This document shows, piece after piece, positions 1-8,381 of a stretch of DNA of 64,000 bases (positions are counted from its first letter, which is position 1; each line of letters begins with the position of its first letter). The DNA lies in the NCBI GenBank assembly GCA_965226025.1, contig CBDDCD010000003.1, positions 2,914,001-2,978,000 on the forward strand, given 5' to 3'. The DNA comes from Moanibacter sp965226025 (lineage in GTDB: Bacteria; Verrucomicrobiota; Verrucomicrobiia; Opitutales; UBA2987). The position numbers and the translations under genes were made by a program. The notes beneath the pieces were generated by a model that was not told the DNA's origin, searched no databases, and saw only the letters and a program-made list of their open reading frames with translations.

Positions 1-1
1 T

Positions 2-976
2 TGCCTGGAAGCGAACATCCACTGGCCCGTGGACTGGGTCTTGCTCAAGGATGTGGGAGCAACGCTGCTCAAGGCGATCAGTCTGATCCGGCAGGCGGGA
101 ATGAAACAGCGCATGCCCCAGGGAGCAAAGGGATTGGCTCGGGAGATGAACAAACGGTGCCTGGAGATGACGCATGCGCGTCGGCGCCGGGAGGCGGGCA
201 AAGCGCGTAAAGGGATCCTGCGGCGGATGAAGCTATTGCTCAAGAAGATTGAGGGCCATGCCCTTCGCCACCGTGACTTATTGGAAGCTATGTGGATGCA
301 AAGCGATTACACCGAGAAGAAGGCGAGCCGAATCATCGAGCGAATGGATGGTATGTTAGAGCAGATACCGCAGGTCATGAAACAGGCGCACGAACGGATC
401 ATAGGGGGGCGGCAGGTGAAGAATGAGGAGAAGATCCTGAGCGCCTACGAACCTGAGATTGACGTCATCGTGCGAGGCAAGGCAGATCGGGAGGTGGAGT
501 TTGGCAACACCCTTTATTTATGCGAGAGCGCAGAGGGATATCTGATGGACTGGAAACTGTATGGGGGGCAGGCCCCGAGCGAATTGAAGCAGCTTTGGGA
601 AAGTCTGGAGAGGCAAAAGGGCTTCGCTTTAGAGGAGAAGATCGAAGCGATCAGTGGGGATCGGGGCTATGCCTCGAAGGCGGCCAGCAAGCGGCTCCAG
701 GCAGAGGGGATTTTTGACGCCCTTACGCCCCGCAATCCACAAGAGCTCAAGGAGCGGATGGAGGAGCCGCGCTTTGTCCGGTTGCAGCGACGACGAGGGA
801 GCACCGAAGGCCGGATCGGAGTGCTCAAGAACCGATGGCACGGGGGCAAGATACGCAGCAAAGGCTTTGACAACCGTAACCTTAGCGTGGCCTGGTCGGT
901 TCTGTCCCACAATCTATGGAAAATCGCGCAGAGACTTGCGCAAGAACATGAGAAAGAGGCAACGCAGGCGGCATAG
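2..976 (+). CDS. DDE transposase, IS5/IS1182-like, 5' truncated by window edge
   Basis: The frame is open from the first bases of the window, so the N-terminus lies outside. The visible protein begins CLEANIHWPVDWVLLKD, a context seen around the first catalytic Asp region of IS5/IS1182-type DDE transposases. It continues with GDRGYAS, the usual second-Asp block, and ends with RRGSTEGRIGVLKNRW, which carries the likely catalytic Glu. The C-terminal 'LSHNLWKIAQ' is also typical of this group. The exact IS family is uncertain. It probably belongs to an insertion sequence whose right end lies within the following 230 bp; no terminal inverted repeat can be checked because the left end is missing. 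Confidence 0.75.
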   Translation, partial: CLEANIHWPVDWVLLKDVGATLLKAISLIRQAGMKQRMPQGAKGLAREMNKRCLEMTHARRRREAGKARKGILRRMKLLLKKIEGHALRHRDLLEAMWMQSDYTEKKASRIIERMDGMLEQIPQVMKQAHERIIGGRQVKNEEKILSAYEPEIDVIVRGKADREVEFGNTLYLCESAEGYLMDWKLYGGQAPSELKQLWESLERQKGFALEEKIEAISGDRGYASKAASKRLQAEGIFDALTPRNPQELKERMEEPRFVRLQRRRGSTEGRIGVLKNRWHGGKIRSKGFDNRNLSVAWSVLSHNLWKIAQRLAQEHEKEATQAA

Positions 977-1144
977 GGATCCAAGAATCGAGTCAGAGGC
1001 GCTTCCATGGGAGAACTATCGACTCAAAGCGAGAGGAAGGGTGCTGGAAAGGTGCATAACGGATAAAAGGTAAGCTACCGAGGACGGAAGGCATGTCGTG
1101 GTCTACATAACGTGACGAAGATTGATATCGGTATCAGGCTTCCA

Positions 1145-1208
1145 CCCAAATCCTCTCGGATTTGGGACAGCCTCTAACTTGCAAAACGCCGATTGCGTAA
1201 ACGCAATC
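1145..1208. repeat. Two short hairpins downstream of the transposase
   Basis: Two perfect stem-loops lie between the transposase and the SGNH gene. One is CCCAAATCC-TCTC-GGATTTGGG at 1145-1166, the other GATTGCGT-AA-ACGCAATC at 1191-1208. They could mark the right end of the insertion sequence or act as a terminator, but there is no T tract. The rest of 977-1250 shows no coding signal. Confidence 0.5.
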
Positions 1209-1250
1209 TATCTCTAGTTACCCACACCCTTAAGTGGTAAGGTATCAAAA

Positions 1251-2333
1251 GTGAATGGACGAACTGTACCCAGGCGCTGGTTTGATCGGCATCCCAAATT
1301 GACGTTGTCGGCCTTTGCGCTTTTCGGATGCGTGGTAGCGATCATCTTGGCGGAGAGTACGGCACGCATGCTCTTTCCCCAATGGGCTCCTGCCAGAGAA
1401 GAACGAGTGGTGTTCTGGACCTACAGTGAGCTTCTGGGATGGGAGCACTCACCTAACCAGCGAGGCCTCTTCAATCATCAGAACTTTTCGGTGGATGTCG
1501 TTATCAACTCCTATGGAATGCGCGATGACGAATATTTCATGGAACGAACCGAAAAGAGAAGAATGCTTGTTCTCGGCGATTCATTTGGATGGGGATTTGG
1601 TGTAGGACACCAAGAACGGTTTAGCGAGATTCTGGAGAATACACACTCTGATTGGGAAATCATCAACGCCTCGGTGAGTGGATATGGTACTGATCAGAAT
1701 TTCCTGTTTTTGAAAGAGAAAGGGATAGATTTTAAACCTGATGTGGTATTGCTTTTGTTCTACGAAAACGATTTTGAGAACAATATTCACGCGAAGGAAT
1801 ACTGGTATTTCAAGCCTTTCTTTGTCGTTGAAGGCGTAAATCTGAAGTTACAGAATGTGCCTGTTCCTAAGGCAACCATTCGGCAGCGACTTGACAGGTT
1901 CTTTCTGGGAAGAACTTATCTTGGACCGAGACTCTATTTCACGCTTAGAAGGCTTAAATCTCTAGTGAACAGCATGATAAAGAGCAGGAGAGTGGCGACC
2001 AGAGAAAAGAATTCGGTGGGCGAACAAACAATGTATGATGTAACGCATCACCTGATCACAGCCATGAATGAGTTATCCAGGAAGGCAGGTTCCCAATTCG
2101 TGCTTGTAAGCATTCCGATGAATGTGGAGAAAAGGACTTGGTTGCAGAAGATTGCGGAAAAAGGGAGCATCCCATATCTCCAACTTGACGAGTATTTCGA
2201 ATCAAAAGGGGCCAGTGTAAAGTTCCCGCATGATGGCCACTGGAACGCGGATGGACATGCAATTGCAGCAAATGCGATCGATGAATTTCTTCGGGAACTA
2301 AGGCTGTTCGGCTCATCTAAGTCAGAACGGTAG
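1251..2333 (+). CDS. Membrane-anchored SGNH/GDSL hydrolase
   Basis: The protein is predicted to hydrolyse esters, or to add or remove acyl groups on surface glycans; the substrate is unknown. One N-terminal membrane segment (about residues 16-36) anchors it, with the catalytic part outside. SGNH blocks are visible: GDSFGWG (nucleophile Ser111), the Gly of SGYGTDQ, the Asn of FYENDFENN, and DGHWNADGH near residue 330 with the Asp/His pair. The length (360 aa) fits the family. It starts with GTG after a weak TAAGG. An integron attC-like site follows 24 bp after the stop, so this may be a former gene cassette. Confidence 0.82.
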   Translation: MNGRTVPRRWFDRHPKLTLSAFALFGCVVAIILAESTARMLFPQWAPAREERVVFWTYSELLGWEHSPNQRGLFNHQNFSVDVVINSYGMRDDEYFMERTEKRRMLVLGDSFGWGFGVGHQERFSEILENTHSDWEIINASVSGYGTDQNFLFLKEKGIDFKPDVVLLLFYENDFENNIHAKEYWYFKPFFVVEGVNLKLQNVPVPKATIRQRLDRFFLGRTYLGPRLYFTLRRLKSLVNSMIKSRRVATREKNSVGEQTMYDVTHHLITAMNELSRKAGSQFVLVSIPMNVEKRTWLQKIAEKGSIPYLQLDEYFESKGASVKFPHDGHWNADGHAIAANAIDEFLRELRLFGSSKSER

Positions 2334-2357
2334 AGTAAGGAAAGAGCTTGTCATCTT

Positions 2358-2428
2358 GGCTAACAAGCGCTGCACCGGACGGCAATTCCGCTGCGCTCCA
2401 TTGCCGCCAGTGACCTTCGTCGTTCGGT
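2358..2428 (+). other. attC-like integron recombination site
   Basis: The 71-bp stretch has the layout of an integron cassette attC. It opens with GGCTAACAAGCGCTGCACC, has a central imperfect palindrome (GGCAAT ... ATTGCC around GCTGCGCTCC), and closes with GTGACCTTCGTCGTTCGG. The outer cores match RYYYAAC and GTTRRRY with one mismatch each, so the site may be degenerate. Its orientation, downstream of the SGNH gene, is that of a normal cassette. No integrase gene is present in the window. Identification is by pattern memory, not by a covariance model. Confidence 0.55.
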
Positions 2429-2481
2429 GAAACCAAAGATTGAGGCTGATTTGCATACGGTCTAGGATCGCCGCATTTTCT

Positions 2482-2776
2482 ATGAAATACCTCATATTGC
2501 CGATCCTTATTCTTTCGTTCCGCACCTTGGAGGGACAGGAAGTGTGAGGTTTTAAAACGGGTACGAGAGCTTATAGAATCAGGGGATGTCGAAGGAGGCC
2601 TAAGATTGCTAGAGAGCCACCCTCAGCAGGGTACAAGCCCTGTCTTTGAGTTCATAAAAGGAAATATGAACTATCAGTTTGAGGACTTCGATACTGCCAT
2701 AGCCAATAACGAGAAGGCGAATGCTCTATTTCCCGACTTTCGAAGTGCGTATGGAATGCTCGAACTTCCCTGTTGA
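2482..2776 (+). pseudogene. Broken TPR-protein gene (signal peptide plus TPR fragment)
   Basis: An ATG opens MKYLILPILILSFRTLEGQE, a convincing signal peptide, but the frame stops at TGA 2545-2547. The next frame, from 2549, continues VLKRVRELIESGDVEGGL and then a TPR-like unit (FIKGNMNYQFEDFDTAI ... FPDFRSAYGML) before a stop at 2774. One indel near 2545 would restore a single reading frame. Even then the protein ends after about one repeat, so the 3' part has also been lost. It lies between the attC-like site and the DUF4143 promoter, and its last codons overlap the -35 box of the next gene. Confidence 0.6.
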
Positions 2777-2833
2777 CGGCAGGTGATATATGCATACAAT
2801 TACAGAGTTACAATATTCATTATTGAATATTGT
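2773..2833 (+). promoter_or_regulatory. Sigma70-type promoter and palindromic operator of the DUF4143 ATPase
   Basis: TTGACG (2773-2778) and TACAAT (2795-2800) are 16 bp apart. Ten bases downstream lies a perfect palindrome with 10-bp arms, ACAATATTCA-TTAT-TGAATATTGT (2810-2833), ending 30 bp before the start codon. A dimeric repressor bound there would cover the transcription start region. The regulator is unknown; autoregulation is an inference. Confidence 0.6.
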
Positions 2834-2863
2834 GATACCTATTAAACATGCATATAAGATGGT

Positions 2864-4228
2864 ATGTTTCGAACAAACATTCGTGACTTGAAGAGCTGGA
2901 AGACCAAGCCAAGGCGAAAGCCGTTGGTGGTGGGTGGAGCTCGGCAGGTGGGGAAGACCCACTTGATTCGGCAATTTGCGAGTGAGTGCTTCGAGAATTT
3001 GGTGGAGCTGAATTTCGAGAAGCAACGGAAATTGGCGGAACTGTTCGTCTCCAAAGATCCGGATCGAATTCTTCCGTTGATTGAGTTGCAGCATAACACC
3101 GTCATCAGATCCCAGGAGACGCTTCTATTCCTGGACGAAATCCAAGCCGCACCAGAGGTTTTCGAGGCGCTTCGATATTTCTATGAAGAGCGTCCGGATG
3201 TCCATATAGTGGCGGCGGGGTCATTGCTCGAGTTCGCTCTTGGAGAGCCGTCTCTCTCGGTCCCTGTTGGACGAGTTGAATACATGTACCTCGGTCCCAT
3301 GACGTTCGAGGAGTTCCTGCTCGCGCAGGGTAAAGACCGATTGGTATCCTTCCTTAACTCCTTTGAGTTCCCTGCCACCATTCCTGGCCCGGTGCACGAC
3401 CAGATGCTGGACGCTGTAAGGCAGTTCTTGGTGGTGGGGGGTATGCCGGGCAGTGTGTCTGCCTACAACAGGTCCGCTTCCCTTGCCGATACAGAGTCCG
3501 AGAAACAGTCAATCTTGGAAACGTTCATCGAGGATTTCGGAAAATACGCCTCCAGGGTCGACCCCAACCGACTCAGAAGGGTATTTTCCCGTCTTCCCCT
3601 GTTGATCGGTCAAAGGCTGAAATATGCCAACATTGACCGGGACGATCAGGCGAGGAACCTGGCGCATGCCCTCTCGCTCTTGTGCAAGGCGCTGGTCGCC
3701 TCGCGTGTGCATCACAGCTCCTGCAACGGCATCCCTCTTCGTGCGGAAATGAAGGAAACGGTTTTCAAGCCGCTCTTTCTCGACGTCGGCTTGATGGCAA
3801 GTGCCTGTGGCCTCAACCTTCTGGATTTTGCGAGCGTAACGGACATGCTTCAAGTGAATCAAGGAAGTGTCTGCGAACAGTTTGTTGGGCAGCATTTGCT
3901 CTACTCCCAGCCTTCCTTCGTCAAGCCTGAGCTGTTCTGCTGGATGCGGGAAAAGCGCTCCTCAAATGCCGAAGTTGACTACGTTTTGAGCATGGGGTCC
4001 CGAATCATCCCGATCGAGGTCAAGGCGGGAAGGACAGGCACCCTCAAATCTTTGCAGGTTTTCCTCAAGACCAAAGGACAAAAGACCGGTGTGCGATTGA
4101 GCGGCGCCTCCCCCTCCAGGCATCGGGCCAACTATGCCTTGCCCGGATCGACCGACCAATCCTTCGATCTGGTCTCGATTCCATTCTACCTAGTGGGGCA
4201 AGTTCGCCGGTTGCTTGACGTGAAGTAG
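2864..4228 (+). CDS. AAA ATPase with DUF4143 C-terminal domain
   Basis: The protein belongs to the widespread AAA_14/DUF4143 family of unknown role; members are often mobile and sometimes discussed as toxin-antitoxin-like or nuclease-linked. Walker A is GARQVGKT (residues 25-32) and Walker B LLFLDEIQ (87-94). The C-terminal half has the DUF4143 pattern, including AEVDYVL...IIPIEVKAG, which resembles the conserved acidic/Lys core of PD-(D/E)XK-like folds. Its length (454 aa) is slightly above the usual 380-430. It stands alone with its own promoter and operator and shows no frameshift, so it looks functional. Confidence 0.9.
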   Translation: MFRTNIRDLKSWKTKPRRKPLVVGGARQVGKTHLIRQFASECFENLVELNFEKQRKLAELFVSKDPDRILPLIELQHNTVIRSQETLLFLDEIQAAPEVFEALRYFYEERPDVHIVAAGSLLEFALGEPSLSVPVGRVEYMYLGPMTFEEFLLAQGKDRLVSFLNSFEFPATIPGPVHDQMLDAVRQFLVVGGMPGSVSAYNRSASLADTESEKQSILETFIEDFGKYASRVDPNRLRRVFSRLPLLIGQRLKYANIDRDDQARNLAHALSLLCKALVASRVHHSSCNGIPLRAEMKETVFKPLFLDVGLMASACGLNLLDFASVTDMLQVNQGSVCEQFVGQHLLYSQPSFVKPELFCWMREKRSSNAEVDYVLSMGSRIIPIEVKAGRTGTLKSLQVFLKTKGQKTGVRLSGASPSRHRANYALPGSTDQSFDLVSIPFYLVGQVRRLLDVK

Positions 4229-4438
4229 AGGTCGGGATAGTTTGCAATTAATGTTCCCAACCCCAAGGCAACCAGGGAGATCGTCCGGATTCTCAGCCGG
4301 GTGCTGGGCCTGCAATTGGACATGGACGAGCGTGGGGGATATAGGTGCAATCACAACTGTGCGGGCTAGTCTCGCGGGACCGGGAGACCTCGAATGTGTG
4401 ATCTTCCTCGCTCTTTCAGGTTGCGTAATACGGCAGGG

Positions 4439-4470
4439 TTCGGGACGAGGTTTGCTCCGCTGAGTTCTGA
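4439..4470 (+). repeat. Family D repeat, short copy
   Basis: The core CGAGGTTTGCTCCGCTGAG followed by TTCTGA recurs at 52010-52044 and, inverted, at 28193-28225. The segment 4229-4535 otherwise holds no credible gene. The repeat overlaps the first in-frame ATG of the next gene at 4470, which argues that this ATG is not the real start. Confidence 0.65.
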
Positions 4471-4535
4471 TGGATAGTAGCACGAAACTGCAGGCGGTGG
4501 TTGACGTAATGCGGGTTCCCGCGGAAGGCGATCCG

Positions 4536-6359
4536 ATGAGTGCGGTGGTTGCGGTTGGGGGCGGAGATCCCGACCGTGAAGAGTCGTGCGACGTCCTCGT
4601 CGTTGGTGGCGGGATGGGCGGAGTGGCGGCGGCGTGGGCAGCGGCCCGAAGGAGACATCGCGTATGCCTCCTGGAGGAGACCGATTGGCTTGGGGGGCAA
4701 ATGACCAGCCAGGGGGTCGCAGCTCTGGATGAGCATGAGCACATCGAGGCTTTTGGCGGCACGCGTTCCTACTATGAGCTCTGCGAAACCATCCTGGCTC
4801 ACTATCGAGAACTGGTTAGCAATCCAAACGCCGAAACGCCATTGAATCCGGGACGCTGCTGGGTCAGTCGACTGGCATTTGAGCCGAAGGTAGCGGTCAA
4901 TGCGATCGACAAGCTGCTTTCGCCGCAGGTCGAGGCAGGGCGGTTGAGGATTTATCTGCGCACGAAGGCGACCGCAGCGCAAATGGATGGCGACCGTGTT
5001 GTTTCCATCACGGCGCACAACCTCGACGACTGCCAATCGGTTAGGTTTGCCTTTCAGTACGTATTGGATGCAACCGAGCTGGGTGACCTGCTTCCGCTGA
5101 CAGGCACCGAGTATGTCGTGGGGGCCGAATCAGTCGGCGAAACTTCAGAGCCCCACGCGCAGCCTGACGATCCAAAATCACACTGTGTGCAGAGCTGCAC
5201 CTATACCTTTGCGCTGGAGAGGAGGCCCGAGAGTGAGGTCCACTGTATCGCGAAGCCAACGAAGTACGAGCACTATCGAGACCGCCAACCGTATAGTGTG
5301 CGCATTCACGTGCATGGCGGTGAGATTTACGGAGAGACGACTGGATGGTTGGAGTACCAGGTTTTCGAGGAGGCGGAGGGGACGAAGGGACCGCTTTGGA
5401 GATACCGCCGGTTGGTGGACGTGGCGCAGTTTCCGGATTGTTTTGAGAACGACCTTACCCTCTTCAACTGGCCGGGCAATGACTACCGTGATGTGCCCTT
5501 GGTGGACCAACCTCCAGAGGTTCTGGCGAAAGCGCTTCAGGATGCCAAACGAGTGAGCTTGGGTTTCGCCTACTGGTTGCAGACGGAAGCACTCAATCCA
5601 CATGGGGAACCCGGCTTTGCCAATCTTCTCTTGCGTCCGGATGTCATGGGCAACGACGACGGTTTAAGCAAGTATCCCTACATCCGCGAGTGCCGGCGGA
5701 TAAGAGCACTCAAGACGATCGTCGAACAGGAGCTCGCGGTGGCCCATCAGCGAGGGCCGCGTGCGGCCCACTTCCATGATTCCATCGGGGTCGGCTGGTA
5801 CCCGATAGATATCCATCAGGTGAGCGAGGACGAGGTCGGCACCAGCACAAGAACCAAGCCGTTTCAGATTCCACTCGGCGCGTTGATCCCGGTGCGGGTC
5901 GAGAATCTCATCGCGGCTAACAAGAACATCGGCACAACGCATATCACCAATGGTTGCTATCGCTTGCATCCGGTTGAGTGGAACGTCGGCGAGGCGGCGG
6001 GGCTGGTGGCCGCGTTTGCTTTGGAGCAGAGCAGAAAGCCGAAAGAGATCCGTGAAGACGAGTCGCTCTTACGTGCCTTTCAGAATGAATTGGTCAGCGA
6101 AGGCGTGCCGCTTTGCTGGCTCATTGATGTACCGGTAGGCAGTGAGGAATTTGAGGCGGTTCAGCGATTGGTGATGGCAGGGGGGTATGGTGGGATGGAC
6201 ACGCGTTTGGAATTTGAGCCGGCCCAACTCCTCACAGCCGAGGATCGCGAGGAGTGGTTGGAACGCACCGAGTGTCGAAATCGAAGCGCCTTTCGCGGCG
6301 ATAGAGAATTCAGCCGAGCGGAGTTAGCGAGGGCGTTGGTGGGAATGGGTCAGATTTGA
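4536..6359 (+). CDS. FAD-dependent oxidoreductase (FAD_oxidored family)
   Basis: This is a flavoprotein with an N-terminal Rossmann motif VVGGGMGGVAAAWAAARR (GGGMGG at residues 24-29) and the following WLGGQMTSQGVAALDEH block typical of the PF12831-type family found in Verrucomicrobiota and Planctomycetota. A conserved NKNIGTTHITNGCYRLHPVEWNVG-type segment lies in the C-terminal third and also contacts FAD. The substrate is unknown. ATG 4536 was chosen over the in-frame ATG 4470 because GGAAGG sits 8 bp upstream, whereas 4470 lies inside a dispersed repeat and has no ribosome binding site. The product is 607 aa. Confidence 0.85.
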   Translation: MSAVVAVGGGDPDREESCDVLVVGGGMGGVAAAWAAARRRHRVCLLEETDWLGGQMTSQGVAALDEHEHIEAFGGTRSYYELCETILAHYRELVSNPNAETPLNPGRCWVSRLAFEPKVAVNAIDKLLSPQVEAGRLRIYLRTKATAAQMDGDRVVSITAHNLDDCQSVRFAFQYVLDATELGDLLPLTGTEYVVGAESVGETSEPHAQPDDPKSHCVQSCTYTFALERRPESEVHCIAKPTKYEHYRDRQPYSVRIHVHGGEIYGETTGWLEYQVFEEAEGTKGPLWRYRRLVDVAQFPDCFENDLTLFNWPGNDYRDVPLVDQPPEVLAKALQDAKRVSLGFAYWLQTEALNPHGEPGFANLLLRPDVMGNDDGLSKYPYIRECRRIRALKTIVEQELAVAHQRGPRAAHFHDSIGVGWYPIDIHQVSEDEVGTSTRTKPFQIPLGALIPVRVENLIAANKNIGTTHITNGCYRLHPVEWNVGEAAGLVAAFALEQSRKPKEIREDESLLRAFQNELVSEGVPLCWLIDVPVGSEEFEAVQRLVMAGGYGGMDTRLEFEPAQLLTAEDREEWLERTECRNRSAFRGDREFSRAELARALVGMGQI

Positions 6360-6442
6360 GCAAAGAAGCTACCGCAACCTGTGCTGACAGTTCACTGTGC
6401 ATGCGGACTTTTGGACGATTCGGAAAACGACGGAGCCGAGGA

Positions 6443-6521
6443 GCGATCGTCGAAATGCTCACGCATTCCGCTACATGCATCGATTCGGAAAGTAGCGGAA
6501 TGCGTAAGCATTTCGTCTTCC
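6443..6521. repeat. Family B inverted repeat, copy 1
   Basis: The 23-bp arms CGAAATGCTCACGCATTCCG+CTA (6451-6473) and their complement (6493-6515) differ at one base and enclose a 19-base loop. Outer flanks are GCGATCGT on the left and TCTTCC on the right. Other copies lie at 37795 and 53981. It fills most of the convergent gap between the FAD oxidoreductase and the radical SAM gene. Confidence 0.85.
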
Positions 6522-6568
6522 AGGATGCCGATAGTTTCAGCAGGACGCCTTCGCTCCGGCTGCTGATC

Positions 6569-6582
6569 TCGACAGATTCCTA
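6569..6582 (-). repeat. Family A half-site overlapping the stop codon of the radical SAM gene
   Basis: On the minus strand the sequence is TAGGAATCTGTCGA. Its first three bases are the TAG stop codon of the radical SAM reading frame. Confidence 0.6.
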
Positions 6583-8324
6583 CCCTCCCGCCATCGGGTG
6601 GACCAGCTTTTCACGGCGGCCGCAGCAGGCGGGGAAGGTCATCCAGCCGCCGATGGCGACGGTCCAGAGCTCGCCCAGATTGGAATAGTACTCCTTGAGG
6701 CCCTCTTTCATGGCTGCGACTACCCGAGGGAGGTCTTCGTTTTTCATACCCACCGGGTTCGTGTTTTCAAAGGGCAGACTGGTCCAGAGAACGGCTTCCG
6801 GCTCATGCAAATAGAGTCCGAAGGCTGCCGGATTATGGGCCATCGGTGAGCCGGGCACGAGACTGTACTGATGGATCGTGAGAAAGTCGATGCGGTCGCG
6901 GTTTTCGACCAGGTAATCGAAGGTCATGTTGAGCTCGCGTTGGGTTTCCGTCGGAAATCCGGCGATCAGCATGACGGCAGTCTGAATTCCGTTATCCGTG
7001 CATGCCTTAAGGATGCGCCGCGCACTATCCGGGCGCGTCGGCTTGTTCATCGCCTCGAGCGTCTTCACACAGGCGCTCTCGAGGCCGAAACGCAGTGTGC
7101 GGCACCCGGAATGGGCCAGATCGGCGATCATGTTGTCCTTAAACCCAGGGTCGAGTAGGACTTCCGCTCCCCATTCCACCTCCAGGCCGGAATCGATGAT
7201 ACCGAGGGCCAGTTCGTGTAGCTCGCGCGGCCGAAATGAATCGACGGGAAGGTCGAACCAGTTGGAACCGGTCTCGCGAATGGCATGGCGCATGTCCTCA
7301 AGGGCCATTTCAACCGGGCGAGTGCGGTAAGTGGCGACGGTTTGACAGGAGATGTTGCAGAAGGAGCAACGACCCCAATAGCAGCCGCGTGAGAAAGGGA
7401 GAGGTATCGGGTACTTGGGGACGAGGTATTTCTCCAGCTGAAGACCGTCCGAAGTCCACAAAGGCACTGGGACCTCGTTGGGGTCGGTGTGAGTTAGAGA
7501 TATCAAGCGAGGCTTTCGAAAGGTTCCCTCAGGCAGATAGGCGTTCGGAACCGATTCGACACTTCCATGGTCGCGCAAGATTGCTTCAAGCCAAAGGGCG
7601 AGGGCCGCCTCGCCATCGTGCACGATGATCGCATCGGCCGGAAGGAGCGACGCCGGTATCCGTTCGATATCGTGTTCCACGGCAGTCAGGTAGGCGCCGC
7701 CCACGACGATCTTGGTTTCGGGCAACTGTTCTCGAATATGGCGCACCAGAGAGAAACCCGGAATCACCTGGGAGAAGTAGGTCATGCTCACTCCGACGAC
7801 CCGCGGTTTGCGTTTTCGGATTTCGGGCAAGACGTGATTTTCCAGATATTCGAGGTAGGGATTCGCCGTGGGATCTGCGAGCGCGCGTTCCAGATTATCG
7901 AAGGAACGAAAGGCGCCGTTGACTCCAAAGTGGCGGAAATCGTGCTCGTAGCGGCCGCGGGAAACCGCCGTCATGACGATGCCGGCGTCATTGTGCCGGC
8001 GTCATTGATGGTTTCAAAGGCCCAGCGCATCTTCTCGTGGTCCGATTCGATGCCAGCAGTGCGTAGTGCATCCTTGGCGCTATCGATTTCCGCGACTACG
8101 CGATCGGCTGTTGATCGAAGTTCGGGGTCATTCGACCCCTGGGCGATCAGCTGGCGACAGCCTTCCAGAAAACCCGGCGAGTGAAAGTGGTGAAAGGAAT
8201 CGATGGCCAAATCCCATTGCTGCGCGTCCCAGCCTTGCGAACGCAGATAGGCGGTAAGCACGGAGAGTCCGGAAGTGGCCTGGCCGAAATTCGCTACCGG
8301 AGGAGAAATGAGGAGAATGTCCAT
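6580..8324 (-). pseudogene. B12-binding-type radical SAM protein, split by a 14-bp duplication
   Basis: Two overlapping frames encode parts of one protein. The upstream part (8324-7971, 117 aa) starts MDILLISPPVANFGQ with the GLSVLTAYLRSQGW start of a cobalamin-binding-like domain. The downstream part (7974-6580, 464 aa) completes that domain (VVGVSMTYFSQVIPG, IVVGGAY) and carries the radical SAM core with cluster motif GCYWGRCSFCN, CX4CX2C as in other B12-type members. A perfect 14-bp tandem duplication at the junction shifts the frame; removing one copy gives FETINDAGIVMTAVS, joining both halves. The frames overlap as ATGA, so two separate polypeptides by coupled translation are conceivable. 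It lies 29 bp after the Gfo/Idh gene, probably in the same transcript. Confidence 0.8.
7980..8007. repeat. Perfect 14-bp tandem duplication (2 copies)
   Basis: TGCCGGCGTCATTG occurs at 7980-7993 and again at 7994-8007 with no spacer. Fourteen is not a multiple of three, so the second copy shifts the radical SAM frame. Such a repeat can collapse by slippage and restore the gene. Confidence 0.95.
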
Positions 8325-8332
8325 CGTCTGGA

Positions 8333-8381
8333 AAATCTTCGATTTTTCAGACTTTAATTCGCCGCCTCAAGGCGGCGAATT
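8333..8381 (-). terminator. Tandem hairpins between the Gfo/Idh and radical SAM genes
   Basis: A perfect 11-bp stem AATTCGCCGCC-TCAA-GGCGGCGAATT (8356-8381) overlaps the stop codon of the oxidoreductase gene, and a smaller stem GAAAATC-TTC-GATTTTTC follows. There is no clear U tract, so partial termination, mRNA stabilisation or attenuation are all possible. Confidence 0.4.

Noticed and set aside
4470..4535. Upstream ATG at 4470 as start of the FAD oxidoreductase
   Set aside because: It lies in a dispersed repeat (family D) and lacks a ribosome binding site; 4536 has GGAAGG at good spacing.
4190..5036. Long minus-strand open frames opposite the FAD oxidoreductase
   Set aside because: They are Arg/Ser/Pro-rich shadows of a GC-rich gene with clear motifs on the plus strand.
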